This document shows positions 9,636 through 17,635 of a stretch of DNA of 64,000 bases, piece after piece. How positions within the stretch are numbered: position 1 is the first letter of the stretch; every line of letters starts with the position of its first letter. The position numbers and the translations under genes are program-made. The notes beneath the pieces were generated by a model. The model had not been told where the DNA came from, did no database searches, and was given only the letters and a program-made list of their open reading frames with translations. The DNA is from JBBQWZ01 sp038210135 (GTDB taxonomy: Bacteria > Acidobacteriota > Terriglobia > Bryobacterales > Bryobacteraceae), in the NCBI GenBank assembly GCA_038210135.1, contig JBBQWZ010000008.1, positions 1-64,000 on the forward strand, in the 5' to 3' direction.

Positions 9636-10115
9636 TCAAGGGAGCGGCACGATGTTGCAGACGACTCCGCCGGCGATGAATGGGTGGAGCTTCATCAGCA
9701 GGATTTTCAGCTTGTCGTTGGGCACACGCACGCAGCCGAAGGTAGGCCGCAATTTTCCGACTCCGTTCAGATCGCCTCCATGGATGAGGATTCCGAAGCG
9801 ACCGTTCTTTGCAGCAATTTTCGCTTGACCGCTGATCGCGGTCAGGACGACGTATCCATTCGGGCCGTAGCTGTGCGCGATCTTCGGAGTTACGACGGGA
9901 TTTCCGACTTCGCAGGAGTAAATTCCGAGGGGAGTGTCGCCGAACGGCTTCAAGGGATCGCGGGCTGGATTGCCGTGGAGCGCGGCCTGCTGGTCGTCGG
10001 CTTTGCCATAGCAGGAAACCGGGCCCAAGAGCACTTCGTCGCCAATCTTGAGAGAGATGAGGCCGAGCTTCGAGCGGTTGCCTGGAAGCTCTACCAGGAT
10101 TGTCGTGTTTGTCAT
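9636..10115 (-). CDS. L,D-transpeptidase (YkuD fold) family protein, no signal peptide
   Basis: A 159-residue protein with the catalytic signature of L,D-transpeptidases: IHGG (111-114) and FGCVR (126-130), with H112, C128 and R130 in the usual places. These enzymes make 3-3 peptidoglycan cross-links or attach proteins to peptidoglycan outside the cytoplasm. The called protein has no signal peptide or membrane anchor, which is odd for the family. The ATG at 10115 lacks a ribosome site, whereas an overlapping upstream frame has a good one (see 10116-10278). The real protein may therefore have a different N-terminus, or the gene may be frameshifted. Confidence 0.8.
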   Translation of the reverse strand: MTNTTILVELPGNRSKLGLISLKIGDEVLLGPVSCYGKADDQQAALHGNPARDPLKPFGDTPLGIYSCEVGNPVVTPKIAHSYGPNGYVVLTAISGQAKIAAKNGRFGILIHGGDLNGVGKLRPTFGCVRVPNDKLKILLMKLHPFIAGGVVCNIVPLP

Positions 10116-10278
10116 TCTGCACGCAAGCTAGCGCGCGAAAATGCGCGGACAGGGCAGGCGGATTTCCAAGTGGCGGTAAAGGCGGCAGATTAAGTTGTTG
10201 GAGTTGCGTGACCGTTATGGGCTGATTCGCCTGCGACTGCGCGAGATTCGTGAGCGCGGCCTGATGAGAGTGTGTCAT
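10116..10278 (-). other. Open leader frame with good ribosome site, offset from the L,D-transpeptidase frame
   Basis: An ATG at 10278, preceded by AAGGA at a 9-base spacing, opens a frame reading MTHSHQAALTNLAQSQANQ and continuing through a Leu/Pro-rich stretch for about 54 codons. It reaches the transpeptidase start in another frame and then becomes an implausible arginine-rich shadow of that gene. In the transpeptidase frame a TAG lies 12 bases before its ATG. This could be a leader peptide, an N-terminal domain separated by a frameshift, or chance. It holds no signal peptide. Confidence 0.35.
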
Positions 10279-10390
10279 CGAGCGGAATCCTTACCGCGGG
10301 CGGGGTCTATTAGAACCTAAAGTCCCGTCGCTTAACGCTCCGGGTTCAATCGCGCGGCGGGAGTGAGCGTTACTCGTTGGGTCGCGATGG

Positions 10391-10441
10391 AGCACTTACT
10401 GCGTTAGGGCTTCGCCCTCGCTTCGTGCGCCTGGATGCGTC
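10391..10441 (+). repeat. Intergenic hairpin repeat, copy 2
   Basis: This copy reads AGCACTTACTGCG, a 15-base centre, then CGCTTCGTGCGC. The centre forms AGGGC-TTC-GCCCT, different bases from copy 1 but the same hairpin shape. It lies in the 366-base gap between the L,D-transpeptidase and the M50 protease, which otherwise holds only the leader frame above. Confidence 0.7.
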
Positions 10442-10481
10442 GCCCGGCGGGAGATGGCAGGTTTATCACCTGATGGTCGCG

Positions 10482-11615
10482 TCAGGAGATTTGGCTGGTA
10501 ATTACCTTGGTGGGTTCCATGCCGAAGCGCCGGAGAATGAGGAACTCGCTTAGGTTTTCAGTAGTGAGCAAGCCGACCAGTTTGTCGCCTTCCATCACCA
10601 AGGCGCAGGCTCCGGGAGCGGACATCAGCGGGAGGGCTTCGGCGAGATCGAGATCGGGCTCGACAGCCAAAAACTCGCGGTCCATCACACCGGCGACGTA
10701 GGCGTCGGGGCCTTCGGTGGCTAATGATCGCAAGAGCAGGTTTCTGCCCAACAGTCCGACCACCTGATCGGAATGCACGACAGGAAAATCCTGTTGCGAA
10801 GTGGCCAGCAGAAGATTCGCGGCATCACGAATCGTGTGTCCGTGGGAGAGCGTCGAAAATTGCGTGACCATGGCGGAGCGCACCGGTACTCCGTGAGTGA
10901 GCATGCGGCCCATCGCGGCGGCGCCTTCCTGCGCGGCGCCGAGGTAGACGAAGAACGCGATGAAGACCAGCATGAATTGCGGTGCAAGCAAGCCATAGAG
11001 GCCCATCGCGAACGCGAGCATGCGTCCGGACCACGCGGCGATGCGCGTGGCTTCTTCTTCCGGCTTAAAGCGAGCGAGAACGGCGCGAAGGATGCGGCCG
11101 CCGTCCATCGGGAAAGCGGGCACCATATTGAAGAGCGCGAGCAACAGGTTGCCCTGCGCGATCCAAGCGAGCAGGTTCGAGTCGGTCGGCTTGGCCAGGA
11201 TTTCGAGGGTGACGTACTGCTTGAAGTAGAACAGGTAGATCAACAGGAAGCCGGTGATGAGGAGGTTGACGGTGGGTCCAGCGAGGGCGATCCAGAGTTC
11301 TTCGTTGGGCTTGGGAGTGCGTTCGAGGCGGGCAATTCCGCCGATGGGGAACATTACGATTTCGAGAGTTTTGATTCCGTAGCGGCGGCTGACCCAGGCG
11401 TGGCCGAGTTCGTGGAGCAGGACCGAGAAGAAGAGCCCGAGGATGAACGCGACGTACATCCAGTTGGATAGATTACTTCCGAGGCCCATGACGACGAGGA
11501 AGATCACCATCAGGACGAAGGTGAAGTGGAAGCGGACCGGAACGCCAGCGATCCGAAACGCTGTGAACGTACCGGCGATACCAGAACGTTCGCTGTGCGG
11601 GGAAGTAGCGGGCAC
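10482..11615 (-). CDS. Site-2-type M50 membrane metalloprotease with C-terminal CBS domains
   Basis: Polytopic inner-membrane zinc protease of 377 residues. The site-2 protease core has HELGH at 68-72 within a TM segment and the second-ligand motif NMVPAFPMDGGR at about 162-173. About six TMs span residues 28-225. Residues about 240-360 form a CBS pair (MVTQFSTLSHGHTIRDAANLLL and MDREFLAVEPDLDLAEALPL), which usually binds adenine nucleotides and would regulate proteolysis. These proteases cleave membrane proteins such as anti-sigma factors; no such target is encoded beside it. The gene is on the same strand as, and 44 bases downstream of, the peroxiredoxin-like gene, so they may be co-transcribed. 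Confidence 0.92.
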   Translation of the reverse strand: MPATSPHSERSGIAGTFTAFRIAGVPVRFHFTFVLMVIFLVVMGLGSNLSNWMYVAFILGLFFSVLLHELGHAWVSRRYGIKTLEIVMFPIGGIARLERTPKPNEELWIALAGPTVNLLITGFLLIYLFYFKQYVTLEILAKPTDSNLLAWIAQGNLLLALFNMVPAFPMDGGRILRAVLARFKPEEEATRIAAWSGRMLAFAMGLYGLLAPQFMLVFIAFFVYLGAAQEGAAAMGRMLTHGVPVRSAMVTQFSTLSHGHTIRDAANLLLATSQQDFPVVHSDQVVGLLGRNLLLRSLATEGPDAYVAGVMDREFLAVEPDLDLAEALPLMSAPGACALVMEGDKLVGLLTTENLSEFLILRRFGMEPTKVITSQIS

Positions 11616-11659
11616 TCCGTAGCCTCCCCATTACGATATCAGGTTGCGCCGGAGCAAGC

Positions 11660-12607
11660 CTAGGCAAGGGTTTGGGGCAATGCCAGCGATACGTAATCCG
11701 GGCGGTCGGCGGCGGACTGATGGCGAAAGGTGCGCAGAACCTCGCCGTGGAAGATCAGAAAAACGCCGGGCAGTTGAAAGCCGTCACCGGCTTGCGGTCC
11801 AATTCCATGCTGCTTGATGATGCCAGCTTCGATGCCCCGAATCCAGACCTTCGGCCCGAATAACGCACTAAGAGATCCGCGGGCAAGTCCAAAGGCTCGA
11901 TAGAGAGTACGATTCGGATCGCTGATTCTAGGCAAGTCTTCGAGATCGTATTTTTCAAAAAATTCAGAAGCCTGGTCTTCTTCGGCCATGTGCACCACGA
12001 CGAGTTGAGTGCCAGTCCTTGCGATGGCTTCGCGCTGCACCGAGAGGTCCGAGAGCGCTTCGCGGCAGAAGGTGCAGCCGAAGTGACGAACGAAAACCAC
12101 CAGCACCGGAGCTTCGCGCGACATTTCCATCAAGGACGCGCCGTACTGCGATTTCGCACGCATGGAAAGCTTCTGGATGTCGGGCGAGGTGTTGAGTCGG
12201 CGGCTCAGTTCCCAGCGGTACGCCGCCCAGAGGATCAAAGAGAAGGGCAGCCACCAAATCAGATCGTTGGCGACATTCAGGACGCCGAATCTCCAGGGGA
12301 GGCGTCCCGATAAGGCGGCTTGGAGGAATCCGATGGGGCCTAGTACTTTGCCAAGCAGCCCGGCGAAGATGACGGGCCAGTAGCGAATCGGATCTCCGGC
12401 CGCGATCCAGTAGGCGGCTCCGTACACTCCAACGATCATACCGATGCACTGCCAGAGTTCAGGATAATTTGGCGCGGGCAGATCGAGCAGCGACCAGATT
12501 GCGCCGGGAAACAGGACGGTCCACGCGCCCCAGGCGATGTTATAGGCGCCGGCGATCTGGAGGACCGGGCGCATCCACGGGCTGGTCGGCGATTTGAGAA
12601 TTGCCAT
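11660..12607 (-). CDS. Membrane protein with C-terminal AhpC/TSA-like (peroxiredoxin-like) domain
   Basis: A 315-residue fusion. Residues about 13-132 are hydrophobic with four to five TM segments (IAGAYNIAWGAWTVLFPGA, LWQCIGMIVGVYGAAYWIAA, FAGLLGKVLGPIGFLQAAL, LIWWLPFSLILWAAYRW). Residues about 165-310 are a thioredoxin-fold domain of the AhpC/TSA_2 (PRXL2/SelL-like) type: VLVVFVRHFGCTFCREAL, with C178 and C181 as a CxxC redox pair. The following SDLSVQREAIARTGTQLVVV and ASEFFEKYDLEDLPRISDP segments fit that family. Positive residues after the last TM suggest the redox domain is cytoplasmic. The function is probably thiol-based peroxide or disulfide reduction at the membrane; the fusion itself was not one I recognise as standard. 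Confidence 0.82.
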   Translation of the reverse strand: MAILKSPTSPWMRPVLQIAGAYNIAWGAWTVLFPGAIWSLLDLPAPNYPELWQCIGMIVGVYGAAYWIAAGDPIRYWPVIFAGLLGKVLGPIGFLQAALSGRLPWRFGVLNVANDLIWWLPFSLILWAAYRWELSRRLNTSPDIQKLSMRAKSQYGASLMEMSREAPVLVVFVRHFGCTFCREALSDLSVQREAIARTGTQLVVVHMAEEDQASEFFEKYDLEDLPRISDPNRTLYRAFGLARGSLSALFGPKVWIRGIEAGIIKQHGIGPQAGDGFQLPGVFLIFHGEVLRTFRHQSAADRPDYVSLALPQTLA

Positions 12608-12680
12608 AAAGGAGAAAGGGCGCGTTGCGATTTAACCCGCTATAACCCAATGATGCCGCCAAAACGGAAGCGGTTAGGTT

Positions 12681-12908
12681 TTATTTCATAGCAGTTGGCT
12701 CTGATTTCTTTGGTATAGCGGCGTCAGGGCGTCTGCTCCCAGTAGAGATCAAGGCGGCCAGAATCTGGCAGGGATCTTTCGGAGATTGAGCGATGACACC
12801 GGCTCGTTCTTCGAGCAGCAGGCGAACCTTGTTTTCCTCGCGGATGGCGCAGAGCAGCGCGGTGGCCGCTCGCGCTGAGCTGAAAAAGAAGAGAATGGAC
12901 GAGTAGAT
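12681..12908 (-). other. Open frame with coding-like bias but no normal start (possible gene remnant)
   Basis: The 327-base gap before hemQ holds a minus-strand frame open from 12908 to a TAA at 12681. Its first 40 or so codons have strongly G/C-ending third positions, and it reads plausibly (LLCAIREENKVRLLLEERAG). No ATG, GTG or TTG start and no ribosome site are visible in frame. It could be a remnant or a gene with an unusual start. Nothing else is seen in this gap except the probable hemQ promoter region. Confidence 0.28.
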
Positions 12909-12934
12909 TCAAGAGAAAAGCGAGCCCTTAAACG

Positions 12935-13762
12935 ATGGAAACCCTTCCGCCTGTACCACTGACCCTTGAAGGGTCGAGCGTGCTGCACCAGATGATGCGG
13001 ATCAACTGGGCACAATGGCGCAATATGACCGCCGCGCAAGAGAAGCACGTGCTCGACGAGGCGGCCGAAGTGCTGCAGTCGATTGAATCCGACAAGCAGT
13101 TTCCGTCGGCCATGTATTGGCTGCTGGGACACAAGGGCGACTTGATGTTCGTCCATTTTCGCAAGTCGTTTGAAGACTTGGCGGCGGTCGAGTTGCGGCT
13201 TTCAAAACTGCATCTGTGGCAGTATCTGGAGCCGACCACGTCGTATCTCTCGGTGGTCGAGCTGGGACTCTACGAATCGACGTCGAAGGTGTACGGGGCG
13301 CTCGCGGAGAAGGGGGTTGTTCCGTATTCTCCGGAATGGAATGCGGGGATTGAGGAGACGCTGAGCCGTCAGCGCGAGGCGATGAAGAGCAGGCTGTTCC
13401 CGGAGATTCCGGCGCAGAAATACATCTGTTTTTATCCGATGGACCGGCGGCGCGGGGAGCACAAGAACTGGTACGAGGTTCCCATGGCGGAGCGCCGGGC
13501 CATGATGGACCTGCACGGGCAGATCGGACGGCGTTACGCGAGCGACGTGAAACAGATCATTTCGGGGTCGATTGGGTTCGACGATTTCGAATGGGGTGTG
13601 GACCTGTTCGCCGAGGATCCGCTGGTGTTTAAGAAGCTGATCTATGAAATGCGATTCGATGAAGTGAGCGCGAAATACGCGTTGTTCTCTTCCTTCTATG
13701 TGGGCGTCCGGCGCTCGCCAAGCGACATCTTCGAGATTTTTCTGGCTGATCTGAAGCGGTAA
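12935..13762 (+). CDS. hemQ: HemQ, coproheme decarboxylase / chlorite-dismutase family
   Basis: A 275-residue cytosolic haem enzyme of the chlorite-dismutase fold. In the coproporphyrin-dependent haem pathway, HemQ (ChdC) uses peroxide to decarboxylate coproheme to haem b. The conserved FYPMDRRRGEHKNWYEVP (166-183) carries the catalytic tyrosine Y167. It is followed by ERRAMMDLHGQIGRRY, whose H194 is the likely proximal haem ligand. The distal arginine of true chlorite dismutases is not evident, which favours HemQ. The ATG at 12935 gives a normal N-terminus. Other haem genes are not in the window. A convergent TPR gene ends at the very next base. Confidence 0.9.
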   Translation: METLPPVPLTLEGSSVLHQMMRINWAQWRNMTAAQEKHVLDEAAEVLQSIESDKQFPSAMYWLLGHKGDLMFVHFRKSFEDLAAVELRLSKLHLWQYLEPTTSYLSVVELGLYESTSKVYGALAEKGVVPYSPEWNAGIEETLSRQREAMKSRLFPEIPAQKYICFYPMDRRRGEHKNWYEVPMAERRAMMDLHGQIGRRYASDVKQIISGSIGFDDFEWGVDLFAEDPLVFKKLIYEMRFDEVSAKYALFSSFYVGVRRSPSDIFEIFLADLKR

Positions 13763-15418
13763 TTACTTCAGGCGTGCGGCGGCTTTTTCGCGATTGATGC
13801 GCGCGTTCTCGTAGTTTGGATTCATGCGGAGAGCGGCGTCGAAATCTTCGACTGCCTGCTTCCAGTTTCTCTCGAGCATGTAGGCGTAGCCGCGGCCGTT
13901 ATAGGACAGCGCCAGGTTCGGATCGAGGCGGATGGCTTCATTGAAAGCGGCAATCGCCTCCGCGAATTTCTTGGCAGCGGTTAACTCGCGACCTCGCAAG
14001 TTGAACTTTGCCGCGGCTTTGGGATCGGCGGCGATGGCGGGCTTCGCGCGCTCGGTCCTCGCTGATTCTGGCGCCGAGGGCGGTGGCGGCTTTTGCGCTG
14101 CGTCTGGTTTCGGAGCTTCCCGCTTCTTGATTTCCTTGGGAGCGGATTTCGCAGACTCTGCTTTGGGCGCCGGGTTCCCAGGCTTCGAGTACGACTTCGG
14201 AGAGGCGGGCTGCGGTAGAGCCGGATTCGTCACGGCTGCCGGTTTTGGCGGCTCCGGCGTGGCGCTCGCCATTTCTGCTTTTCGATTCCGCTCGGCGACT
14301 TCGGCGCGGGCTAAGACTTCGCGAATCTCGGGCGAGGACGGATCGAGGCGTGCCGCCTCCTTCAAATCAGCGACGGCTTTGTCAAACTTCTCGAGCAGAA
14401 AATACGCGGATCCGCGGGCGAACCATCCGGGCGCATAGGTGGGCGACAGGCGGAGTGCCTCCGTGCGGTCTGCCAAGCCGAGGTCATGCTGGCCCAGTTG
14501 ATGATACGATCCGCCGCGTGCGACCCATACGTCTGGCAGTGTCGGAGTTAAATTCACGGCACGGTTGCGATCCTCGAAAGCCTGCTTATGTTCACCGAGC
14601 GCCGCATAGACGGTGGCGCGCGCCATGTACAGTTCCATCGAGTCCGGTGTCAAGGCGACGGCTTTGGTGAAATCGTCGATCGCGTTCTTGTATTCATTCA
14701 TCCGCGCATAGGCGGAACCTCGCAGCGCGTACGCTTTGGATTCGCGGGGGTCCACGCGCAGCACTGTGTCGAAGTCGGCGATCGCGCGCTTGAAATCTCC
14801 GAGCTGACCCCAGCAGTAGCCGCGCTCCAACTGGGCGACCATGACGTCGGGCTTTAACTTCAGGGCTTGATCGAAGTCTTCGATCGCGTCGCGATATTTG
14901 CCAAGAGCTTCCTGTTCGAGGCCGCGGCCTTTCCAGGATTCGAAATCGTCGAGGCGCAAACGGATGGCTTGCGAATAGTCGCTAACGGCTTCCGCATGCC
15001 GGTCGACCTTGGCGAGAGCTTCCGCGCGCGCGCGATAAATTTGCGCGGTTACCAGATTATTTTTCAAGGCGGCCGAGTAATCTTCGATGGCTTTCAGCGG
15101 CTCGCCACGTTTTGCGTACAGATCGCCGCGTAGCTTGTGCGATTCGGAAAGGCGCGGGTCGAGTTGAATGGCTTCGGTGAAATCGGCGACGGCTTTGTCG
15201 TCGGCTTTTATTACGAGTTGCAGTCGCCCGCGCCGGATATAGGCGCCGGCGGTTGGCTGCGCCTCGATGGCCTCGGTGCACAAATTGAGAGCATCCTGCC
15301 ACTTCCCTTCGTTTTCGGCGGTTTGTGCGCGTTCGAGTGCGCGCTGTGCTTTGCGGTTGTTCTGCGCGTCCGCACAGCCAGCCGCCAACAACAATAAGAG
15401 AATCAGCCGTATCGCCAT
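13763..15418 (-). CDS. TPR-repeat lipoprotein
   Basis: About 551 residues. The start at 15418 gives MAIRLILLLLLAAGC, a short signal peptide ending in a lipobox (L-A-A-G-C), so the protein is probably acylated and anchored in the envelope. A TTG four codons upstream is possible. From about residue 25 to 370 it is built of consecutive tetratricopeptide repeats (for example AYIRRGRLQLVIKADDKAVADF and SKAYALRGSAYARMNEYKNAI), about ten in all. A Pro/Ala/Lys-rich linker (about 385-465) and two more TPRs at the C-terminus (ALSYNGRGYAYMLERNWKQAV) follow. Such proteins act as scaffolds; the partner is unknown. It is divergent from the POTRA protein gene, 107 bases away, which hints at a shared envelope role. 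Confidence 0.88.
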   Translation of the reverse strand: MAIRLILLLLLAAGCADAQNNRKAQRALERAQTAENEGKWQDALNLCTEAIEAQPTAGAYIRRGRLQLVIKADDKAVADFTEAIQLDPRLSESHKLRGDLYAKRGEPLKAIEDYSAALKNNLVTAQIYRARAEALAKVDRHAEAVSDYSQAIRLRLDDFESWKGRGLEQEALGKYRDAIEDFDQALKLKPDVMVAQLERGYCWGQLGDFKRAIADFDTVLRVDPRESKAYALRGSAYARMNEYKNAIDDFTKAVALTPDSMELYMARATVYAALGEHKQAFEDRNRAVNLTPTLPDVWVARGGSYHQLGQHDLGLADRTEALRLSPTYAPGWFARGSAYFLLEKFDKAVADLKEAARLDPSSPEIREVLARAEVAERNRKAEMASATPEPPKPAAVTNPALPQPASPKSYSKPGNPAPKAESAKSAPKEIKKREAPKPDAAQKPPPPSAPESARTERAKPAIAADPKAAAKFNLRGRELTAAKKFAEAIAAFNEAIRLDPNLALSYNGRGYAYMLERNWKQAVEDFDAALRMNPNYENARINREKAAARLK

Positions 15419-15525
15419 AGCCTTAGTCAATAGTGTACGGAACCCGAGGCGGCGGAGTCCTGAGAAACTGGATGAGAGGGAACGCGGAAACGGTGAGGCG
15501 CGTCCATCGAAGCAAGCTCGTCCGC

Positions 15526-16911
15526 ATGACTACTTTTCGTTTGATTACTTTTATGTTTGCAGCCGCCCTAGCTGCTTCCGCGCAACCGGCGCGGACCAAG
15601 AAGGCGACTCCGGCCAAGCCGGCCGCAGCGCCAGTGGCTCCCACCGAGTTCCCGGTAGAATCGGTAAAGGTCACCGGCAACAAGCATTTCACTGAAGCTC
15701 AAGTTCTTGCCGTTGCGGCGCTCAAACTCGGGTCTCCCGCGAATAAGCAGACATTCGACCACGCGCGGGACCGCCTGGCCGCGACGGGGGCGTTTCTTGA
15801 CATCCAGATGTCGTATTCGGCGGCGCCGTCGAATGCGGGATATGCCGGCGTGATTCACGTCGTCGAGGCGTCCGAAGTGTATCTGGTACGGATCGAAGAC
15901 CTTCCGGTACCGGCGGAAAAATTACTCGCGCACATGCAGGCTGTGGATCCGTTGTTCGGAGAAAAGATACCTGGCACCAAGGAGTTCCTCGCGCGCTGGA
16001 CCGCTGAACTCAACCAGACGGTAAAGAGCCTGGCACCGAACTGGAACGATCAGGTGGAAGGAAAGCTAACGGCGGATCTCGAAGTTTTGTTCCGCCCGGG
16101 CACGCGCCGTCCGAGTATCGCGGAGGTTCGATTTCTAAACAATTCCGTGCTGCCGACAAGTACGTTGCAGAATGCGCTGAATGCGGTGGCGATCGGCATC
16201 GTGTACACGGAGGCAACGCTGCGAACGATGCTCGATATGGCGATCAAGCCGCTATACGACGCACGCGGAAGAATTCGCACCACGTTCCCGAAGATTGAAA
16301 TCGAGAAGCATAAGAACTCGGACGGCGTGGTTCCAGTGATTACGGTGGACGAGGGTCCGAGCTATTCGATCGCGGCTGTGCGTTTGACTGGCAGCGACAG
16401 ACTAACGAAGAAGATGCTCGACAAATTCGACATCAAGATCGGCGATATCGCGAACTTCGACCGGATCAAGGAAGGGCAGATCCGGATCGAAGAGGAACTT
16501 CGCAATCAAGGCTATTTGAATGCGGCTTCTAAATCGGAGCGAGCGACTGACGATCAGAAACACACTGTCGATGTGGCTGTGGTGGTAACAACGGGTCCGC
16601 AATTTCTGTTTGGCAAGCTGACGATCAAGGGGCTGGACCTGATCGTGGAGCCGCAGATCCGGAAGGCGTGGAGTCTGGCGCCCGGCAGGCCGTTCAACCC
16701 GGAGTATGCCGATAAATTCATCAAATATATTAAGGAGGAGGGCGTTTTTGAGAATCTAGCGAGCGACACGCGGGCAGAGAACGAGATCGACGCAAAGACG
16801 CACGTGGTGGATGTGACGTTGTACTTTAAGGGCGCCGCGCCCGAGAAGAAACCGAAGATTCGACAACCGGAGCCGGAGCCTGCGAAGCCGCCGATTCAAG
16901 ATTTCCGATAG
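15526..16911 (+). CDS. Exported POTRA-repeat protein (BamA/TamA-like periplasmic part, no barrel)
   Basis: A 461-residue exported protein. The start at 15526 gives a signal peptide (MTTFRLITFMFAAALAASAQ); an extension to 15433 is open but would bury it. A Lys/Ala/Pro linker is followed by a POTRA-like segment (EFPVESVKVTGNKHFTEAQVLAVAAL). Further segments resemble POTRA repeats: SIAEVRFLNNSVLPTSTLQNAL, YSIAAVRLTGSDRLTKKML, and FLFGKLTIKGLDL. The protein ends in a Pro/Glu tail without the C-terminal beta-barrel of BamA/TamA. It is probably a periplasmic accessory for outer-membrane protein insertion or secretion, which is inference. Confidence 0.85.
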   Translation: MTTFRLITFMFAAALAASAQPARTKKATPAKPAAAPVAPTEFPVESVKVTGNKHFTEAQVLAVAALKLGSPANKQTFDHARDRLAATGAFLDIQMSYSAAPSNAGYAGVIHVVEASEVYLVRIEDLPVPAEKLLAHMQAVDPLFGEKIPGTKEFLARWTAELNQTVKSLAPNWNDQVEGKLTADLEVLFRPGTRRPSIAEVRFLNNSVLPTSTLQNALNAVAIGIVYTEATLRTMLDMAIKPLYDARGRIRTTFPKIEIEKHKNSDGVVPVITVDEGPSYSIAAVRLTGSDRLTKKMLDKFDIKIGDIANFDRIKEGQIRIEEELRNQGYLNAASKSERATDDQKHTVDVAVVVTTGPQFLFGKLTIKGLDLIVEPQIRKAWSLAPGRPFNPEYADKFIKYIKEEGVFENLASDTRAENEIDAKTHVVDVTLYFKGAAPEKKPKIRQPEPEPAKPPIQDFR

Positions 16912-16999
16912 TGGGCCTCCGCAGAGGTGATGCGCTTGGCGTAGCGATCGTAGAGCGCCTTCGGAGCACTCCCGCGCTAAGCTCTAATTCGAATACTCG

Positions 17000-17635
17000 C
17001 TACTTCCGCGCTTCGGCGAGGTCGCGAGGAACGTGTCTGCGCCAGCGCTCAGCGAGCGTGGGATCCGATCGCAGACGTTTGTCGATGAGCTCGATTTCTT
17101 CTGGCGTAAAGTAGTTTTCCCGCTTGCGTGCGACCGAACTCGCGGGAATGTTTTGGTAGACCCAGCGGCGATAGGCGATGAGGCCCTGGGCATAACCGCG
17201 TTCTATGGCGACGAGGTCCGTGCGGCGTTCGAAACCGGCGGTGTAGTGTTTCGAGAGCAGGCGAACCAGTCCGATTCGACGGAGTCTGTTTCCACTGCCG
17301 AGTTCGACGACGTGTCCCAATTCGTGAGCCAGGATGGCGCACAGGCCTACTTCAGGAACGGCTCGGTCGAACATCGCCGGATTCACTTCGATGAAATAAC
17401 GCATCGGCAGGGGCAGTAGGAAACGCGCGATGCTGAAGCGCGTTTGGAGGAAGTCAGTCGAACTTCGGAAGGCGCGGAGCCGCACGTCACGCCTGCCTAG
17501 CTCGGGGTAGGATGCGGATTCGACGCGTGACAGGGCGGCGGGTGCCGACACGTAGTCGAGGGCGCCACAATGCAGGACAGGCGCCTGTCCGCAGGCGATC
17601 GACGACGCGACGAGGGACAAGAAAACGGTCTTCAT
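17000..17635 (-). CDS. Small HELGH zinc-metalloprotease-like secreted protein
   Basis: A 211-residue protein with a short signal peptide (MKTVFLSLVASSIACGQ, possibly ending at a cysteine). HELGH at 104-108 is the zinc site of gluzincin peptidases. The later RRTDLVAIERG (138-147) could supply the third ligand. The family beyond this is not recognised. The start codon overlaps the stop of the 889-residue fusion gene (ATGA, 17632-17635), so translation is probably coupled and the two products are likely functional partners. It is the last gene of the ypfJ-fusion-HELGH operon. It faces the POTRA gene end on, with 88 bases between them. Confidence 0.82.
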   Translation of the reverse strand: MKTVFLSLVASSIACGQAPVLHCGALDYVSAPAALSRVESASYPELGRRDVRLRAFRSSTDFLQTRFSIARFLLPLPMRYFIEVNPAMFDRAVPEVGLCAILAHELGHVVELGSGNRLRRIGLVRLLSKHYTAGFERRTDLVAIERGYAQGLIAYRRWVYQNIPASSVARKRENYFTPEEIELIDKRLRSDPTLAERWRRHVPRDLAEARK

